The notes beneath the pieces are model-generated. The model made no database searches. It was not told the origin of the DNA and saw only the letters and a program-made list of their open reading frames with translations. From contig SAQG01000005.1 of the NCBI GenBank assembly GCA_004020315.1, positions 124,001 to 188,000 on the forward strand: a stretch of 64,000 nucleotides of DNA, written 5' to 3'. The stretch comes from Mesorhizobium sp. Its GTDB lineage: Bacteria; Pseudomonadota; Alphaproteobacteria; Rhizobiales; Rhizobiaceae. Positions 41,166-51,262 of the stretch are shown here, one piece after another (the stretch's first letter is position 1; the number at the start of each line of letters is the position of its first letter). The position numbers were made by a program, and so were the translations under genes.

Positions 41166-41810
41166 ATGGCTTTCAAACACACACTTGCCGCAGTCTTCAT
41201 CCTTTTTCTCGGAATTTGCGGCGCCATTTCGTCAGCGCGCGCCGAGCCCCTCAAGATCGTCGGTTTCGGCGACAGCCTGATGGCAGGCTTTGGCCTCGGA
41301 CCGGATGAAGGCTTCACCCAGAAACTCGAGGCAGCGCTTCGCGCCAAGGGCCACGATGTGACCGTCGCCAATGCCGGCGTCTCCGGCGATACCTCGAGTG
41401 GCGGCCTGTCGCGGCTCGACTGGTCGGTGCCCGACGGCACGCAGCTTGTCATCCTAGAGCTCGGCGCCAACGACATGCTGCGCGGCGTTTCTCCCGCCAT
41501 CACGCAAAAGAATCTGGACGCCATGCTGGCGAAGCTGAAGCAGCGCAAGATCGCCGTGCTGCTGGCCGGCATGCGCGCCGCACCCAATCTCGGCACCGAC
41601 TACCAGAATGGCTTTGACGCGATCTTTGCGAAACTGGCGGAAAAGTACGGCGTCCCGCTCTACCCGTTCTTTCTCGACGGCGTCGCCGGCGACGCCGCCT
41701 TCCAGCTCGAGGACGGCCTGCACCCGAACGCGAAGGGCATCGACCGCATGGTCGAGCGCATACTGCCGGATGTCGAAAAAGCCATTGCCGAGGTTAAGGG
41801 CAACTCTTGA
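41166..41810 (+). CDS. Arylesterase / TesA-like SGNH hydrolase
   Basis: A 214-residue periplasmic GDSL/SGNH hydrolase with a signal peptide ending at SARAEP (about residue 26). Active-site blocks are VGFGDSLMAGFGL (Ser), ANAGVSGDTSSGG (Gly), LELGANDMLRG (Asn) and LEDGLHPNAKGIDRM (Asp-His). It likely acts as thioesterase I/protease I/lysophospholipase L1-like esterase. It is divergent from the YbbA/YbbP-like ABC genes, conserved between distant proteobacteria. Confidence 0.92.
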   Translation: MAFKHTLAAVFILFLGICGAISSARAEPLKIVGFGDSLMAGFGLGPDEGFTQKLEAALRAKGHDVTVANAGVSGDTSSGGLSRLDWSVPDGTQLVILELGANDMLRGVSPAITQKNLDAMLAKLKQRKIAVLLAGMRAAPNLGTDYQNGFDAIFAKLAEKYGVPLYPFFLDGVAGDAAFQLEDGLHPNAKGIDRMVERILPDVEKAIAEVKGNS

Positions 41811-41947
41811 AGGACTGGATTTGATGAGGCTACGCATTCCCCGGACGATTTGATTTAGACCAGGTGCGACCAACAAACCGCTTGCCCCGCTCGATTTTCG
41901 ATGATTCGCTAGGGACAAGAGTTCGATTCGAGGACAGGAGGCTTACC

Positions 41948-42544
41948 ATGCCGCGTCTTTTCACCGCCCTCGAAATACCGCGTGACGCCGCCCTTTCGCT
42001 GTCCCTGCTCCGGGGCGGCCTGCCCGGAGCCCGCTGGATCGACGTCGAGAACTACCATTTGACGCTGCGCTTCATCGGCGATGTCGAGGGCCATGTCGCC
42101 GACGAGATCGCCAACGCGCTCGACCGGGTCCACCGCCCATCCTTCGCGCTGACACTGTCCGGCGTTGGCGCCTTCGGCCAGAAGAAACCGCATGCGGTGT
42201 GGGCCGGCGTCTCCGCCTCGCCCGATCTTTCGGCACTCCAAGCCGAAATCGAGCGCATCTGCCAGCGCCTCGGCATCCCCGCCGATCCGCGCAAGTTCAT
42301 GCCGCATGTGACCTTGGCGCGCTTACGCAATTCGAGCCCGCTCGATGTGGCCCAGTATCTGTCGGCACGCGGCAACTTTTCGACGCTGCCCTTCCGTGTC
42401 GGCCGCTTCGTCCTGATGTCGTCGCGCGATTCGGTCGGCGGCGGACCCTACATCGTCGAGGAGGCCTGGCCGCTGTCGGGCGCCGACAGCCGTGCCTCGA
42501 GCCGCGTCGCCAGCGCCTCCGACGCTTCGCGGATCATGCGGTAG
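41948..42544 (+). CDS. thpR: RNA 2',3'-cyclic phosphodiesterase ThpR
   Basis: A 198-residue 2H phosphoesterase. It has LFTALEIP at the N-terminus and the two catalytic HxTx motifs, H37 in YHLTLRFIGD and H120 in MPHVTLARLR. Family members hydrolyse 2',3'-cyclic phosphodiester ends of RNA and can ligate tRNA halves in vitro. ATG 41948 follows AGGAGG by 3 bases or so. The C-terminal 30 residues overlap the convergent LMW-PTP gene by 97 bases. Confidence 0.92.
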   Translation: MPRLFTALEIPRDAALSLSLLRGGLPGARWIDVENYHLTLRFIGDVEGHVADEIANALDRVHRPSFALTLSGVGAFGQKKPHAVWAGVSASPDLSALQAEIERICQRLGIPADPRKFMPHVTLARLRNSSPLDVAQYLSARGNFSTLPFRVGRFVLMSSRDSVGGGPYIVEEAWPLSGADSRASSRVASASDASRIMR

Positions 42545-42966
42545 ACCGAGGCAAACGCCTCCGGCCCCTCGTGAAAGGGATCCGGCACGTCGCTCACCCT
42601 TCCCTCCGCGAACTCCAGGAACAGATGGACACGGTCGCGCATGGCGGCAGGCACCAGCGCTTTCAGATCCCGGAGATTCGATCGGTCCATGGCGAGAATG
42701 AGGTCGAAACGCGCAAAATCGTCCGGCGTCAGCTTGCGCGCCCGCTGTCTGGAAATATCGATGCCGTGCCGCTCTGCGATCGACATCGAGCGCGGGTCGG
42801 GTGCCGAACCGGCTTCCCAGTCGCTGGTTCCGGCCGAATCAAGCATGATATCCCGATCGAGACCGCGCTCCGCCAGGACGGCGCGCAATACGCCCTCGGC
42901 CAGTGGCGAGCGGCAGATATTGCCGAGACAGACGAAAAGAATGGATTTTATCGGCTTTGCGCTCAT
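42448..42966 (-). CDS. Low molecular weight protein-tyrosine-phosphatase
   Basis: A 172-residue phosphatase with the P-loop signature VCLGNICRSP (C13 and R19) at the N-terminus, AGTSDWEAG, and the general acid in DVPDPFHEG. Bacterial LMW-PTPs reverse BY-kinase phosphorylation or act on arginine phosphate; no kinase gene is near. ATG 42966 gives the family start. Its 3' end overlaps thpR by 97 bases on the opposite strand. Confidence 0.93.
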   Translation of the reverse strand: MSAKPIKSILFVCLGNICRSPLAEGVLRAVLAERGLDRDIMLDSAGTSDWEAGSAPDPRSMSIAERHGIDISRQRARKLTPDDFARFDLILAMDRSNLRDLKALVPAAMRDRVHLFLEFAEGRVSDVPDPFHEGPEAFASVYRMIREASEALATRLEARLSAPDSGQASSTM

Positions 42967-43018
42967 CGATCCGGCACTATGCTGAAGACTGCGAATCCAG
43001 ATAGCACGGGAAACGAGC

Positions 43019-43315
43019 ATGGCGAGAGAGAAACTGGGCATGGAGGCCGTCGCCGAGGCGTTGGCCGGGCTCGACGGCTGGTCGCTGGCCAAGGATGGCG
43101 GTTCGATCGCGCGCAGCTTCACCTTCAGGAATTTTTCCGAAGCCTTCGCCTTCATGACCCGCGTCGCGCTGGCGGCGGAGAAGATGGACCATCACCCCGA
43201 CTGGTCGAATGTTTACAAGACCGTGAACGTGACGCTGAACACCCATGATGCCGGCGGCCTGACGGCGCTCGATTTCGAGCTGGCCAGGAAGATGAACCGC
43301 TATTTCGACGGCTGA
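43019..43315 (+). CDS. phhB: 4a-hydroxytetrahydrobiopterin dehydratase
   Basis: A 98-residue pterin carbinolamine dehydratase. The active-site pattern [20 protein letters not shown] contains the two His and Trp typical of the family; [19 protein letters not shown] precedes it. It recycles the pterin cofactor of aromatic amino acid hydroxylases; in bacteria lacking phhA it may serve molybdopterin or other pterin metabolism. No hydroxylase gene is in the window. Confidence 0.94.
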   Translation: MAREKLGMEAVAEALAGLDGWSLAKDGGSIARSFTFRNFSEAFAFMTRVALAAEKMDHHPDWSNVYKTVNVTLNTHDAGGLTALDFELARKMNRYFDG

Positions 43316-43320
43316 GCCAA

Positions 43321-43393
43321 TGCATGTCGCCCAAAACCTGCCCTTAGGCTTGACCGGAGGGTGCGGGGCGGTTTTGGGATAACGACAGGCATG
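43321..43393. repeat. Palindromic intergenic repeat, ATGTCGCCCAAAA family (copy 1)
   Basis: TGCATGTCGCCCAAAAC at the left end pairs imperfectly with GTTTTGGGATAACGACA at the right end, with a GC-rich middle. It begins 6 bases after the phhB stop. A second copy in reverse orientation lies at 59168-59236. This type of palindrome is common between rhizobial genes. Confidence 0.7.
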
Positions 43394-43488
43394 GCAAGAC
43401 AGCATCTTGCAGCGCGGTTCGGGTTTCACCACATTTCCTTTCGCGGTGGCGCGTGGAACAACATTCGCAGCCTCGTGAGGAGAGACTG

Positions 43489-43851
43489 ATGGCGCAAAAA
43501 TCAGGTTTTGATTTCTTCGGCTTTAGCGGCAAGCCGGGCGACGAGAGCGAAGTGCGCGAGAAATTCTGGCGCACGGCCAAGAGGGCTGCCCGGCAGATCC
43601 CGTTCATGGAAGAGCTGGTCGCTGCCTATTACTGCGCCATGGACAAGAACACGCCGCTGCGCGCCAAAGGCATCCTGGTGGCGGCGCTCGGCTATTTCGT
43701 GCTGCCGACGGACGTCATCCCCGATTTCGTCTTCGGACTGGGCTTTACCGACGACATCGCGGTGCTGACCGCCGCGATCACCACCGTCAAAGCCCATATC
43801 ACCCCCGCGCATCGGCTCGCTGCCAAGCAGGCGATTGCCGACAACAGCTGA
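43489..43851 (+). CDS. YkvA family (DUF1232) protein
   Basis: A 120-residue protein with the DUF1232 motif: DKNTPLRAKGILVAALGYF and VLPTDVIPDFVFGLGFTDDIAVL, a membrane-associated helix hairpin with a conserved DxIPD. The role is unknown. GAGGAGAG 5 bases upstream supports ATG 43489 over the GTG at 43453. Confidence 0.88.
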   Translation: MAQKSGFDFFGFSGKPGDESEVREKFWRTAKRAARQIPFMEELVAAYYCAMDKNTPLRAKGILVAALGYFVLPTDVIPDFVFGLGFTDDIAVLTAAITTVKAHITPAHRLAAKQAIADNS

Positions 43852-44074
43852 GCCGGCGATAAGGCAGAAAAGTCAAACTCTTGCCGCTTTCGTGGCCTCC
43901 AAGTCGCGAAAGGGACGTTGCAACTGCCGCCTTTCGGGCGACGGGCGCAAGGATGGCGGCGGTTTCCTGGGGTGGATCTCCTTTTCCCAAAGGAAATTCA
44001 CCGTTTGGTAACCCAGATTAAATCAAAATGAAGCGACGGGCAGGACGCCGAGCCGGCCTGCCTCCGCACCATAT

Positions 44075-44590
44075 ATGGGAAAAGCGATGCGCGGATTGAT
44101 TGCTACAATTTCGAGCCTGGCACTGGTGGCCATGACAGCGCCGGCTCTGGCGCAGTCGGCGACCAAGATCGGCCAGCACAATGCCTGGGGCACCTACAGC
44201 TATCAGGCGTCGGGCGGCAAGGTTTGCTATGTGTTGACCGTGCCGACCGACAAGCAGCCGCCGACGCTTGACCATGGCGACATGTTCTTCTTCGTCAGCC
44301 AGCGGCCGGGACAGCAGGTGTCCTATGAGCCGCAATTCATCGCCGGCTACAATTTCCAGGAAAACTCCAAGGCCACCGTCACCATCGACGGCAAGAGCTT
44401 TTCGATGTTCACCCGCGGCAAATCGGCCTGGGTCGAGAACGCCGCCGAGGAGCCGGTGCTGATCGCTGCGATGAAATCCGGCAGCGACATGAAGGTGCAG
44501 GCGAAATCCGGCCGCGGCAACACCACCACCTATGTCTTTTCGCTGAAAGGCATTTCGGCGGCGTTGTCGTCCATCGCCAAGTGCAAATAG
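44075..44590 (+). CDS. Invasion-associated locus B (IalB) family protein
   Basis: A 171-residue exported protein. The signal peptide ends with PALAQS (about residue 26). The mature part shows the IalB-type pattern: [40 protein letters not shown] and a final [16 protein letters not shown] with the C-terminal Cys that pairs with the first. In Bartonella IalB aids erythrocyte entry; free-living relatives use the family for unknown envelope functions. Confidence 0.88.
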   Translation: MGKAMRGLIATISSLALVAMTAPALAQSATKIGQHNAWGTYSYQASGGKVCYVLTVPTDKQPPTLDHGDMFFFVSQRPGQQVSYEPQFIAGYNFQENSKATVTIDGKSFSMFTRGKSAWVENAAEEPVLIAAMKSGSDMKVQAKSGRGNTTTYVFSLKGISAALSSIAKCK

Positions 44591-44618
44591 CCATAGGCGA
44601 AGCGGAGTTTCAGTAAGG

Positions 44619-44650
44619 GCCCGGGCCGCAAGCCCGGCTTTCTGCTTTTT
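44619..44650 (+). terminator. Probable rho-independent terminator
   Basis: CCGGGC (44621-44626) pairs with GCCCGG (44632-44637) around CGCAA, followed by CTTTCTGCTTTTT. It lies 30 bases after the IalB-like gene. Confidence 0.6.
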
Positions 44651-44789
44651 AAACGCCGCCGGCCGGCACATAGCGGCGAGTCTTGCACCGCCGCCACCCA
44701 TGACTTCGCTCTCAACCTGTGCTATGCGCCGCGCTTCATTTCGGGCACGATGCTGTAATCGGCCGCAAATCGCTTATATTGGCGCAACA

Positions 44790-46025
44790 ATGACCCTTTC
44801 ATTCGATCTTACCGCCGAAGGCGCCCGTGACGCGTTGCGCGCCCGCGCCACGCCGGCCGAAAAACCGTCGCTGATCGGCCTGACCCGGGCCGAGCTTGGC
44901 GCTGCCCTCGTTGCGTCAGGCATTGTGCCGGAGCGCCAGGCCAAGATGCGCGCCCAGCAGCTCTGGCACTGGATGTATGTGCGCGGCGTCTCCGACTTTG
45001 CCGGCATGTTCAACATCTCCAAGGATTTGCGCGCCGAGCTCGACAAGCATTTCACTGTCGCCAGGCCCGACATCGTCGAGGAGCAGATTTCCTCAGACGG
45101 CACGCGCAAATGGCTGTTTCGGTTTCCGCCGCGCGGCGCCGGCCGGCCGGTCGAGATCGAGACCGTCTACATTCCCGAAGAGGGCCGCGGCACGCTCTGC
45201 ATCTCCTCGCAGGTCGGCTGCACACTGACCTGCTCCTTCTGCCACACCGGTACGCAGAAGCTGGTGCGCAATCTGACATCAGAGGAAATCCTCGCTCAGC
45301 TTCTGACCGCGCGCGACCGGCTCGGCGATTTCCCCGACCGCGACACGCCCGATGGCGCCATCGTGCCGGCCGAGGGCCGGAAAGTGTCCAACGTCGTTAT
45401 GATGGGCATGGGCGAGCCGCTCTACAATTTCGAGGCGGTGAAGAAGGCGCTGCTGATCGCGTCCGACGGCGACGGGCTTTCCCTGTCGAAAAGACGCATC
45501 ACGCTGTCGACCTCCGGCGTCGTCCCGGAGATCTTCCGCACCGGCGAGGAGATCGGCGTCATGCTGGCGATCTCGCTGCACGCCACCAACGACGATCTGC
45601 GCGACCTTTTGGTGCCGATCAACAAGAAGTATCCGTTGAAAGAGCTGATCGCCGCCTGCCGCGCCTATCCCGGCCTGTCGAATGCGCGGCGCATCACCTT
45701 CGAATACGTGATGCTGAAGGACGTCAACGATTCGATCGAGGACGCCAAGGGCCTGATCAAGCTGCTCAAGGGCATTCCGGCCAAGATCAATCTGATCCCG
45801 TTCAACCCGTGGCCTGGCACCAATTACCAGTGCTCGGACTGGGAGACGATCGAGAAATTCGCCGACTACATCAACAATGCCGGTTATGCTTCGCCGATCC
45901 GCACGCCGCGCGGCCGCGATATCCTCGCCGCCTGCGGCCAGCTCAAGTCGGACTCGGAGCGCATGCGCAAGGTCGACCGGCTGGCGCTGGAAGCGATGAT
46001 GATCGCGGGCCACGGCGAGGCGTGA
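44790..46025 (+). CDS. rlmN: Dual-specificity RNA methyltransferase RlmN
   Basis: A 411-residue radical-SAM enzyme that makes m2A2503 in 23S rRNA and m2A37 in some tRNAs. The radical-SAM motif is C144, C148, C151 ([12 protein letters not shown]), and the methyl-carrying Cys is C382 in [21 protein letters not shown] is the family SAM-binding motif. ATG 44790 gives the family start. Its stop overlaps a downstream GTG start as GTGA. Confidence 0.96.
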   Translation: MTLSFDLTAEGARDALRARATPAEKPSLIGLTRAELGAALVASGIVPERQAKMRAQQLWHWMYVRGVSDFAGMFNISKDLRAELDKHFTVARPDIVEEQISSDGTRKWLFRFPPRGAGRPVEIETVYIPEEGRGTLCISSQVGCTLTCSFCHTGTQKLVRNLTSEEILAQLLTARDRLGDFPDRDTPDGAIVPAEGRKVSNVVMMGMGEPLYNFEAVKKALLIASDGDGLSLSKRRITLSTSGVVPEIFRTGEEIGVMLAISLHATNDDLRDLLVPINKKYPLKELIAACRAYPGLSNARRITFEYVMLKDVNDSIEDAKGLIKLLKGIPAKINLIPFNPWPGTNYQCSDWETIEKFADYINNAGYASPIRTPRGRDILAACGQLKSDSERMRKVDRLALEAMMIAGHGEA

Positions 46026-46513
46026 CCCGTCTCTTTGCCTACCTCATCCGCTTCGCCGTCATCCTGATCGGCTATGTCGTCGCCTCGCTGGCAGCCAGCG
46101 CCTTCCTCAACATCATGTTTCTGGCGTCGTTGGGCTATACGCCGGAGCACGCGCACCCTGCGGCGACTGCTTCGCTCTATTTTTCTATCCCCTTCGTTGC
46201 GCTGTTCGTCGCCTATTTCGCCTTCATGCCGGCCGCCATCGCCATCCTCGCCTCGGAAATCCTGGGACGGCGCGACTGGCTGTTCTATGCGCTGGCGGGC
46301 GCGGTGGTCGCGGCGGTCTTCCTCGGCTTCGCCTACCAGACCGCCGATGCCAATTTCGAGATCACCGATCCGCGCGTCGCCGCTGCCGTGATCGGCTGCG
46401 GCATGACCGGTGGCATTTTCTACTGGCTGAGCGCCGGGCGCTCGGCGGGAAGCTGGCGGCAAGCCGGAAAGTCCGGGAATGCGCCTATTTCGCCTGGGCG
46501 GTCAGGATCTTGA
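46022..46513 (+). CDS. Four-helix membrane protein of unknown function
   Basis: Starting at GTG 46022, overlapping the rlmN stop by 4 bases, the 163-residue product has four hydrophobic segments: [57 protein letters not shown] and an [17 protein letters not shown] end. The last 20 residues are polar and overlap the 3' end of the convergent LysE gene. I do not recognise a named family. Confidence 0.75.
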   Translation: MTRLFAYLIRFAVILIGYVVASLAASAFLNIMFLASLGYTPEHAHPAATASLYFSIPFVALFVAYFAFMPAAIAILASEILGRRDWLFYALAGAVVAAVFLGFAYQTADANFEITDPRVAAAVIGCGMTGGIFYWLSAGRSAGSWRQAGKSGNAPISPGRSGS

Positions 46514-47126
46514 GCGCGAAGGCCGAAAACACCCCGGCGAACAGATAGTCGACGACGCGCGTCACCCGCGGGCTGGTCTTCATCGCCGCCGAGAATTTTT
46601 CTGCTGCAAAGACCATCGGCGCTGTTACCGGGATCGACAAAACGACGAACATCGCGCCGAGGAAGAACAGTTTTCCGGGCGCGTTCGGATCATGCGCCGA
46701 GACGAACTGCGGCAGGAAGGTCATGAAGAACAGGATGATCTTCGGGTTGAGCAGATTGACGCCGAGCCCCGCCGCCCAGGCGCGGAACAGCGAAATCTCA
46801 GGCCCGCTCTTCTTCTCGGGTGAAAAGGCCGATCCCCTGGTGATCGCCTGCCAGGCCAGGAAGACGAGATAGCCGGCGCCGAAAATCTTCAGGGCCAGGA
46901 AGGACATCGGCGAGGCGACGATCAGCGCCGAGATGCCGACCACCACCAACGTGGTGTGGATCAGCGTGCCGCACAGCGCGCCGGCCATCGAGGCAAAGCC
47001 GGTGGCGCGGCCATGGCTCAGCGTGCGCGACACGAACAGCGTCATGTCAGGCCCGGGCGTGATCGCCAGGATCACGGTGGCGATGGCGAACTGGATCAGC
47101 GTGGTGGTGTCTGGAATGAAGGACAT
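46485..47126 (-). CDS. LysE family amino acid/metabolite exporter
   Basis: A 213-residue RhtB/LysE-type exporter with six helices. The family motif AITPGPDMTLFVSRTLSHGR is at residues about 22-41, with NPKIILFFMTFLPQFV in the fourth helix region. It likely exports an amino acid such as threonine, homoserine or arginine. The start at ATG 47126 is that of the family. It is divergent from argG, an interesting but unproven pairing. Confidence 0.92.
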   Translation of the reverse strand: MSFIPDTTTLIQFAIATVILAITPGPDMTLFVSRTLSHGRATGFASMAGALCGTLIHTTLVVVGISALIVASPMSFLALKIFGAGYLVFLAWQAITRGSAFSPEKKSGPEISLFRAWAAGLGVNLLNPKIILFFMTFLPQFVSAHDPNAPGKLFFLGAMFVVLSIPVTAPMVFAAEKFSAAMKTSPRVTRVVDYLFAGVFSAFALKILTAQAK

Positions 47127-47308
47127 CGGTGGGCCCTGGATAAAGAAAGCGCAGCCTATACCGCAAGCGTCTTCTCGGCACCAGCGACTGGCCGGCACAA
47201 CGGCTGATCCAGTATGCCAGCAGCGACCGGGGAACCGTTCGTCTCTTGCGCAGCCCGGAAAGCCCGTGATACTCGCCCGGCGAGAACCCTTGTCGCGGAA
47301 CCGCCAAT

Positions 47309-48544
47309 ATGTCCCCCAGCATGTCAAAAGCAAAAGCCGTCAAGAAGGTCGTGCTCGCCTATTCCGGCGGCCTCGACACTTCCATCATCCTGAAATGGCT
47401 GCAGACCGAGCTCGGGGCCGAGGTGGTGACCTTCACCGCCGATCTCGGCCAGGGCGGCGAGCTGGAGCCGGCGCGCCGCAAGGCCGAGATGATGGGCATC
47501 AAGGACATCCGGATCGTGGATGTGCGCGAGGAGTTCGTTTCCGACTTCGTCTTCCCGATGTTTCGCGCCAACGCCGTCTATGAAGGCACCTATTTGCTCG
47601 GCACCTCGATCGCCCGGCCGCTGATCTCGAAGCACCTCGTCGAGATCGCAAAAGAAACCGGCGCCAACGCGATTGCCCACGGCGCCACAGGCAAGGGCAA
47701 TGACCAGGTCCGTTTCGAGCTCTCGGCCTATGCGCTCAACCCCGACATCAAGGTCATCGCGCCATGGCGCGATTGGTCGTTCAAGTCGCGCACCGACCTG
47801 ATCAACTTCGCCGAGCAGCACCAGATTCCGGTACCGAGGGACAAGAAGGGCGAAGCGCCGTTTTCGGTCGACGCCAACCTTCTGCACTCGTCTTCCGAAG
47901 GCAAGGTGCTGGAAGATCCGTGGAGCGAGCCGCCGGAATTCGTCCACCAGCGCACCATCTCGCCGATGGACGCGCCGGACAAGGTCACCGAGATTGAAAT
48001 AGAATTCCTGAAAGGCGATCCGATCGCGCTCAATGGCAAGAAGCTGTCGTCCGCGACGATGCTGGCCGCTCTCAACGATCTCGGCCGCGACAACGGCATC
48101 GGCCGGCTCGACCTGGTCGAGAACCGTTTCGTCGGCATGAAATCGCGCGGCGTCTACGAAACGCCCGGCGGCACCATCCTGATATCAGCCCACCGGGCGA
48201 TCGAATCGATCACGCTCGACCGCGGTGCCGGCCACCTCAAGGACGAGTTCATGCCGCGCTACGCCGAGCTGATCTACAACGGCTTTTGGTTCGCGCCCGA
48301 GCGGCTGATGCTGCAGGCGATGATCGACAAGAGTCAGGAAGATGTCGAAGGCACGGTGCGGCTGAAGCTCTATAAGGGCAACGTCATCGTCACCGGCCGC
48401 AAGTCGAAGAAGACGCTCTATTCCGACGCGCTGGTCACCTTCGAGGACGACCGTGGCGCCTACGACCAGAAGGACGCCGAAGGCTTCATCCGCCTCAATG
48501 CGCTGAGGCTGCGAACGTTGGCGGCGCGCAATCGTAAAAGCTAA
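47309..48544 (+). CDS. argG: Argininosuccinate synthase
   Basis: The 411-residue ATP pyrophosphatase-type enzyme joins citrulline and aspartate in arginine synthesis. The P-loop is [13 protein letters not shown], with [13 protein letters not shown] and YETPGGTIL in the substrate sites. The ATG at 47309 gives [16 protein letters not shown] 47321 is an equally possible start. It is followed by a strong terminator, so it is a single-gene unit. Confidence 0.96.
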   Translation: MSPSMSKAKAVKKVVLAYSGGLDTSIILKWLQTELGAEVVTFTADLGQGGELEPARRKAEMMGIKDIRIVDVREEFVSDFVFPMFRANAVYEGTYLLGTSIARPLISKHLVEIAKETGANAIAHGATGKGNDQVRFELSAYALNPDIKVIAPWRDWSFKSRTDLINFAEQHQIPVPRDKKGEAPFSVDANLLHSSSEGKVLEDPWSEPPEFVHQRTISPMDAPDKVTEIEIEFLKGDPIALNGKKLSSATMLAALNDLGRDNGIGRLDLVENRFVGMKSRGVYETPGGTILISAHRAIESITLDRGAGHLKDEFMPRYAELIYNGFWFAPERLMLQAMIDKSQEDVEGTVRLKLYKGNVIVTGRKSKKTLYSDALVTFEDDRGAYDQKDAEGFIRLNALRLRTLAARNRKS

Positions 48545-48560
48545 CCAGCATATGGGATGT

Positions 48561-48587
48561 AGAACCCGGCGAAGGCCGGGTTCTTTA
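48561..48587 (+). terminator. Rho-independent terminator of argG
   Basis: AGAACCCGGC (48561-48570) pairs perfectly with GCCGGGTTCT (48575-48584) around GAAG and is followed by TTATTT, 16 bases after the argG stop. Confidence 0.88.
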
Positions 48588-48677
48588 TTTGGCTTATCCA
48601 ATATACCAACACCAAAAGACTGAACCAGACGCTTTCTCGCTTGACCTTTTGGCAAACTTATCCAACTGCTTTTCGCA

Positions 48678-49004
48678 ATGGGCGGGGAATTTGCTGTGAG
48701 ATTGGGATCTTTGATTTTGCCTGCAATGGTCGGCGCGTTGGCAGGCTGCCAGACCGGACAAGACGTTGTGAAGCAGGATCCCAAAGCAGCATTCGACCGA
48801 TGCATCGCGCAGGTCGCCACGTGGAGCATTACCGCCAAACATGAAGCCACCGCTTTCATGGGTGTTTCCGAAGGGCGCATGCCGACTGTTTTCTGTCGGC
48901 GCCTGGTCGACGCGATGCTCAGCGGCCGAATTACTTTATCCGACATAAATAACCTCAAGCTCAACCAATCCACCGACGTCTGGAAGGTCATCAAGGGCAA
49001 GTGA
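48678..49004 (+). CDS. Small putative lipoprotein of unknown function
   Basis: The frame gives 108 residues from ATG 48678 or 102 from GTG 48696. From the GTG the product starts VRLGSLILPAMVGALAGC, a lipoprotein signal with the Cys at position 18. The mature part has two more Cys (DRCIAQ and VFCRRL) and a helical DALLSGRITLSDINNL-like segment. No family is recognised. It lies 6 bases before another exported protein gene, so the two probably form a pair. Confidence 0.65.
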   Translation: MGGEFAVRLGSLILPAMVGALAGCQTGQDVVKQDPKAAFDRCIAQVATWSITAKHEATAFMGVSEGRMPTVFCRRLVDAMLSGRITLSDINNLKLNQSTDVWKVIKGK

Positions 49005-49010
49005 CAGGCG

Positions 49011-49541
49011 GTGGCTGTTTTGCGAATCGTCGCGCAAATTCCGCTGGTCCTTCTGATGGGCGCTGCGGTGGCCGGAGCCGAGGAATTCGATCCCGCCTGG
49101 TTCGACCTCGCTGCGCTGATCGAATGCAGGGCCGACGTGCCGGCCTATAATGGGTTGGCCTTCTGGCTGAGCGGTGAACCTGGCGCGCCCGCAAAACTTG
49201 GCTGGAAGGACGTTCCCGCCGGCAATCCGTTCCTCAGGCAATACGAGCTGCCGGCCACGGTCGGCGTCTTCGGGTATGAGACTTCATCCATCGTCTTTAC
49301 CGCGACCGGGCCGATGGCGGTGCTTGACGGCGTTTCTGCACCGGACCTCGCCCGGGAGCTCGGCATCGCGCCCGAAGTCGCGACGCCGGAAAAATTCCTC
49401 GGCGAAAAGATCGTCGTCGAAAGCAGCGAGGAAGCCGATGGCATGACATTTTCCACGCGCATTGCGCTCAATGTCTCGACCGTCGATTCACATCCCGGCA
49501 AGGTGCTTGCCGGCTGCTCCTACGCTCTCGATGTGAATTGA
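49011..49541 (+). CDS. Exported protein of unknown function
   Basis: Starting at GTG 49011, the 176-residue product has a signal peptide to about GAAVAGAEE (residue 23), followed by an acidic domain with two Cys (LIECRADVPAYNG and LAGCSYALDVN). A PAWFDLAALIECRADVPAY stretch opens the mature part. No family name can be given. It follows the small lipoprotein by 6 bases and precedes the RidA gene by 89 bases. Confidence 0.7.
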   Translation: MAVLRIVAQIPLVLLMGAAVAGAEEFDPAWFDLAALIECRADVPAYNGLAFWLSGEPGAPAKLGWKDVPAGNPFLRQYELPATVGVFGYETSSIVFTATGPMAVLDGVSAPDLARELGIAPEVATPEKFLGEKIVVESSEEADGMTFSTRIALNVSTVDSHPGKVLAGCSYALDVN

Positions 49542-49630
49542 GGCTCTGTTCGAGAAACACCTCCGCCTGGCCCATAGCCGGAAGGCACCTCTTCAGCTCA
49601 ATATCGCCTAAGGAATATGCGAGGGAACCC

Positions 49631-50014
49631 ATGCGAAAACTGATCTCCACCGGCTCGCCCTTCGAGAAGGCCGCCGGTTACTCGCGCGCCGTGGTACAGG
49701 GCGACTGGTGTTTCGTTTCCGGAACGACGGGCTACGACTATGCGACCATGTCGATGCCGGACACGGTCGAGGCGCAGACGCGCAATTGCCTGGCGACGAT
49801 CGCCAAGGCGCTGCAGGACGGCGGCTTCGAGATGACCGATGTGGTGCGGGCGCATTACTACATCACCGACGCGGCTTTCGTCGACATCGTCTTCCCGATC
49901 CTGGGCGAGACCTTTGGCGGCATCAGGCCGGCGGCGACGATGATCGTCTGCCAGCTCAACAAGCCGGAAATGAAGATCGAGATCGAAGTGACGGCACTCA
50001 GGCGCGCGGCCTGA
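49631..50014 (+). CDS. RidA family protein
   Basis: A 127-residue YjgF/YER057c/UK114 protein. It begins MRKLISTGSPFEKAAGYSRAV, and has FVSGTTGYDY, TRNCLATIAKALQDGG, VVRAHYYITD and MKIEIEVTALRRA at the C-terminus. The archetypal Arg of RidA deaminases would be in the region IRPAATMIV, which reads GGIRPAATMI. RidA-type enzymes hydrolyse reactive enamines and imines; this subgroup is not the archetypal one and may have another role. Confidence 0.88.
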   Translation: MRKLISTGSPFEKAAGYSRAVVQGDWCFVSGTTGYDYATMSMPDTVEAQTRNCLATIAKALQDGGFEMTDVVRAHYYITDAAFVDIVFPILGETFGGIRPAATMIVCQLNKPEMKIEIEVTALRRAA

Positions 50015-50154
50015 GCGCGATTGCGGCGCAGAAGCTTGCGCGACGTCGGCGGGACAGAGAGGGATCGCCAAAGATGCCCTGAACCCGACGCTTGCGCGCC
50101 AGCCTCTTGGCGTTTAGCAATGCCGCGGCTCACGACACAGTTAGGACGGTTCTG

Positions 50155-51258
50155 ATGGCTTCGAAAAATCTTCTCCTGCTCGCTGGCGACGGCATCGGCC
50201 CCGAGGCGATGGCCGAGGTGAAGAAACTGATCGCCGCCATGAACGACAAGCTCGGCAGTGGTTTCGTCACCGATGAGGGGCTGGTCGGCGGCTGCGCCTA
50301 TGACGCGCATGGCGCGGCGATTTCCGATGCCGACATGGCCAAGGCGATGGCTGCCGACGCGGTGCTGTTCGGCGCCGTCGGCGGGCCGAAATGGGATGCG
50401 GTGCCATATGAAGTGCGCCCCGAAGCCGGACTGCTGCGGCTGCGCAAGGACATGGAGCTGTTCGCCAATCTCAGGCCCGCCATCTGCTATCCGGCGCTGG
50501 CGGCGTCCTCCTCGCTCAAGCAGGAAGTGGTCGAAGGGCTCGACATTCTGATCGTGCGCGAGCTCACCGGCGGCGTCTATTTCGGCGAACCGAAGCAGAT
50601 CATCAATCTCGGCAACGGTCAGAAGCGCGGCATCGACACGCAGGTCTACGACACGTTCGAGATCGAGCGCATTTCAGGCGTGGCCTTCGAACTGGCGCGG
50701 ACACGCCGCAATCATGTGACGTCAATGGAAAAGCGCAACGTCATGAAATCAGGCGTGTTGTGGAACGAGGTCGTCACCCAGACCCACAAGGCTAGATATG
50801 CCGACGTCAAGCTCGATCACATGCTGGCCGATGCCGGCGGCATGCAGCTGGTGCGCTGGCCCAAGCAATTCGACGTGATCGTCACAGACAATCTGTTCGG
50901 CGACATGCTGTCGGACATCGCCGCCATGCTGACCGGCTCGATCGGCATGCTGCCGTCGGCGTCGCTTGGCGCGCCGGATGCCAAGACGAAAAAGCGCAAG
51001 GCGCTCTACGAGCCGGTGCATGGCTCGGCGCCCGACATATCAGGCCAGGGCATCGCCAACCCGATCGCGATGATCGCCTCCTTCGCCATGTGCATGCGCT
51101 ATTCCTTCGGCATGGTGGCCGAAGCCGACCGCCTGGAAAGCGCCATCGCCGCCGTGCTCGACCAGGGCTTGCGCACCAGGGATATCCTGTCCGAGGGCAT
51201 GACCGAGGTCGGCACCACTGAGATGGGCGATGCGATCATCGCCAAGTTCCTGGACTGA
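50155..51258 (+). CDS. leuB: 3-isopropylmalate dehydrogenase
   Basis: LeuB oxidises and decarboxylates 3-isopropylmalate in leucine synthesis. The 367-residue protein has [35 protein letters not shown] with substrate Arg residues, the catalytic [15 protein letters not shown] and [14 protein letters not shown] binding NAD. Length is normal. Only 4 bases separate its stop from the GTG of the following GNAT gene. Confidence 0.97.
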   Translation: MASKNLLLLAGDGIGPEAMAEVKKLIAAMNDKLGSGFVTDEGLVGGCAYDAHGAAISDADMAKAMAADAVLFGAVGGPKWDAVPYEVRPEAGLLRLRKDMELFANLRPAICYPALAASSSLKQEVVEGLDILIVRELTGGVYFGEPKQIINLGNGQKRGIDTQVYDTFEIERISGVAFELARTRRNHVTSMEKRNVMKSGVLWNEVVTQTHKARYADVKLDHMLADAGGMQLVRWPKQFDVIVTDNLFGDMLSDIAAMLTGSIGMLPSASLGAPDAKTKKRKALYEPVHGSAPDISGQGIANPIAMIASFAMCMRYSFGMVAEADRLESAIAAVLDQGLRTRDILSEGMTEVGTTEMGDAIIAKFLD

Positions 51259-51262
51259 GCCT

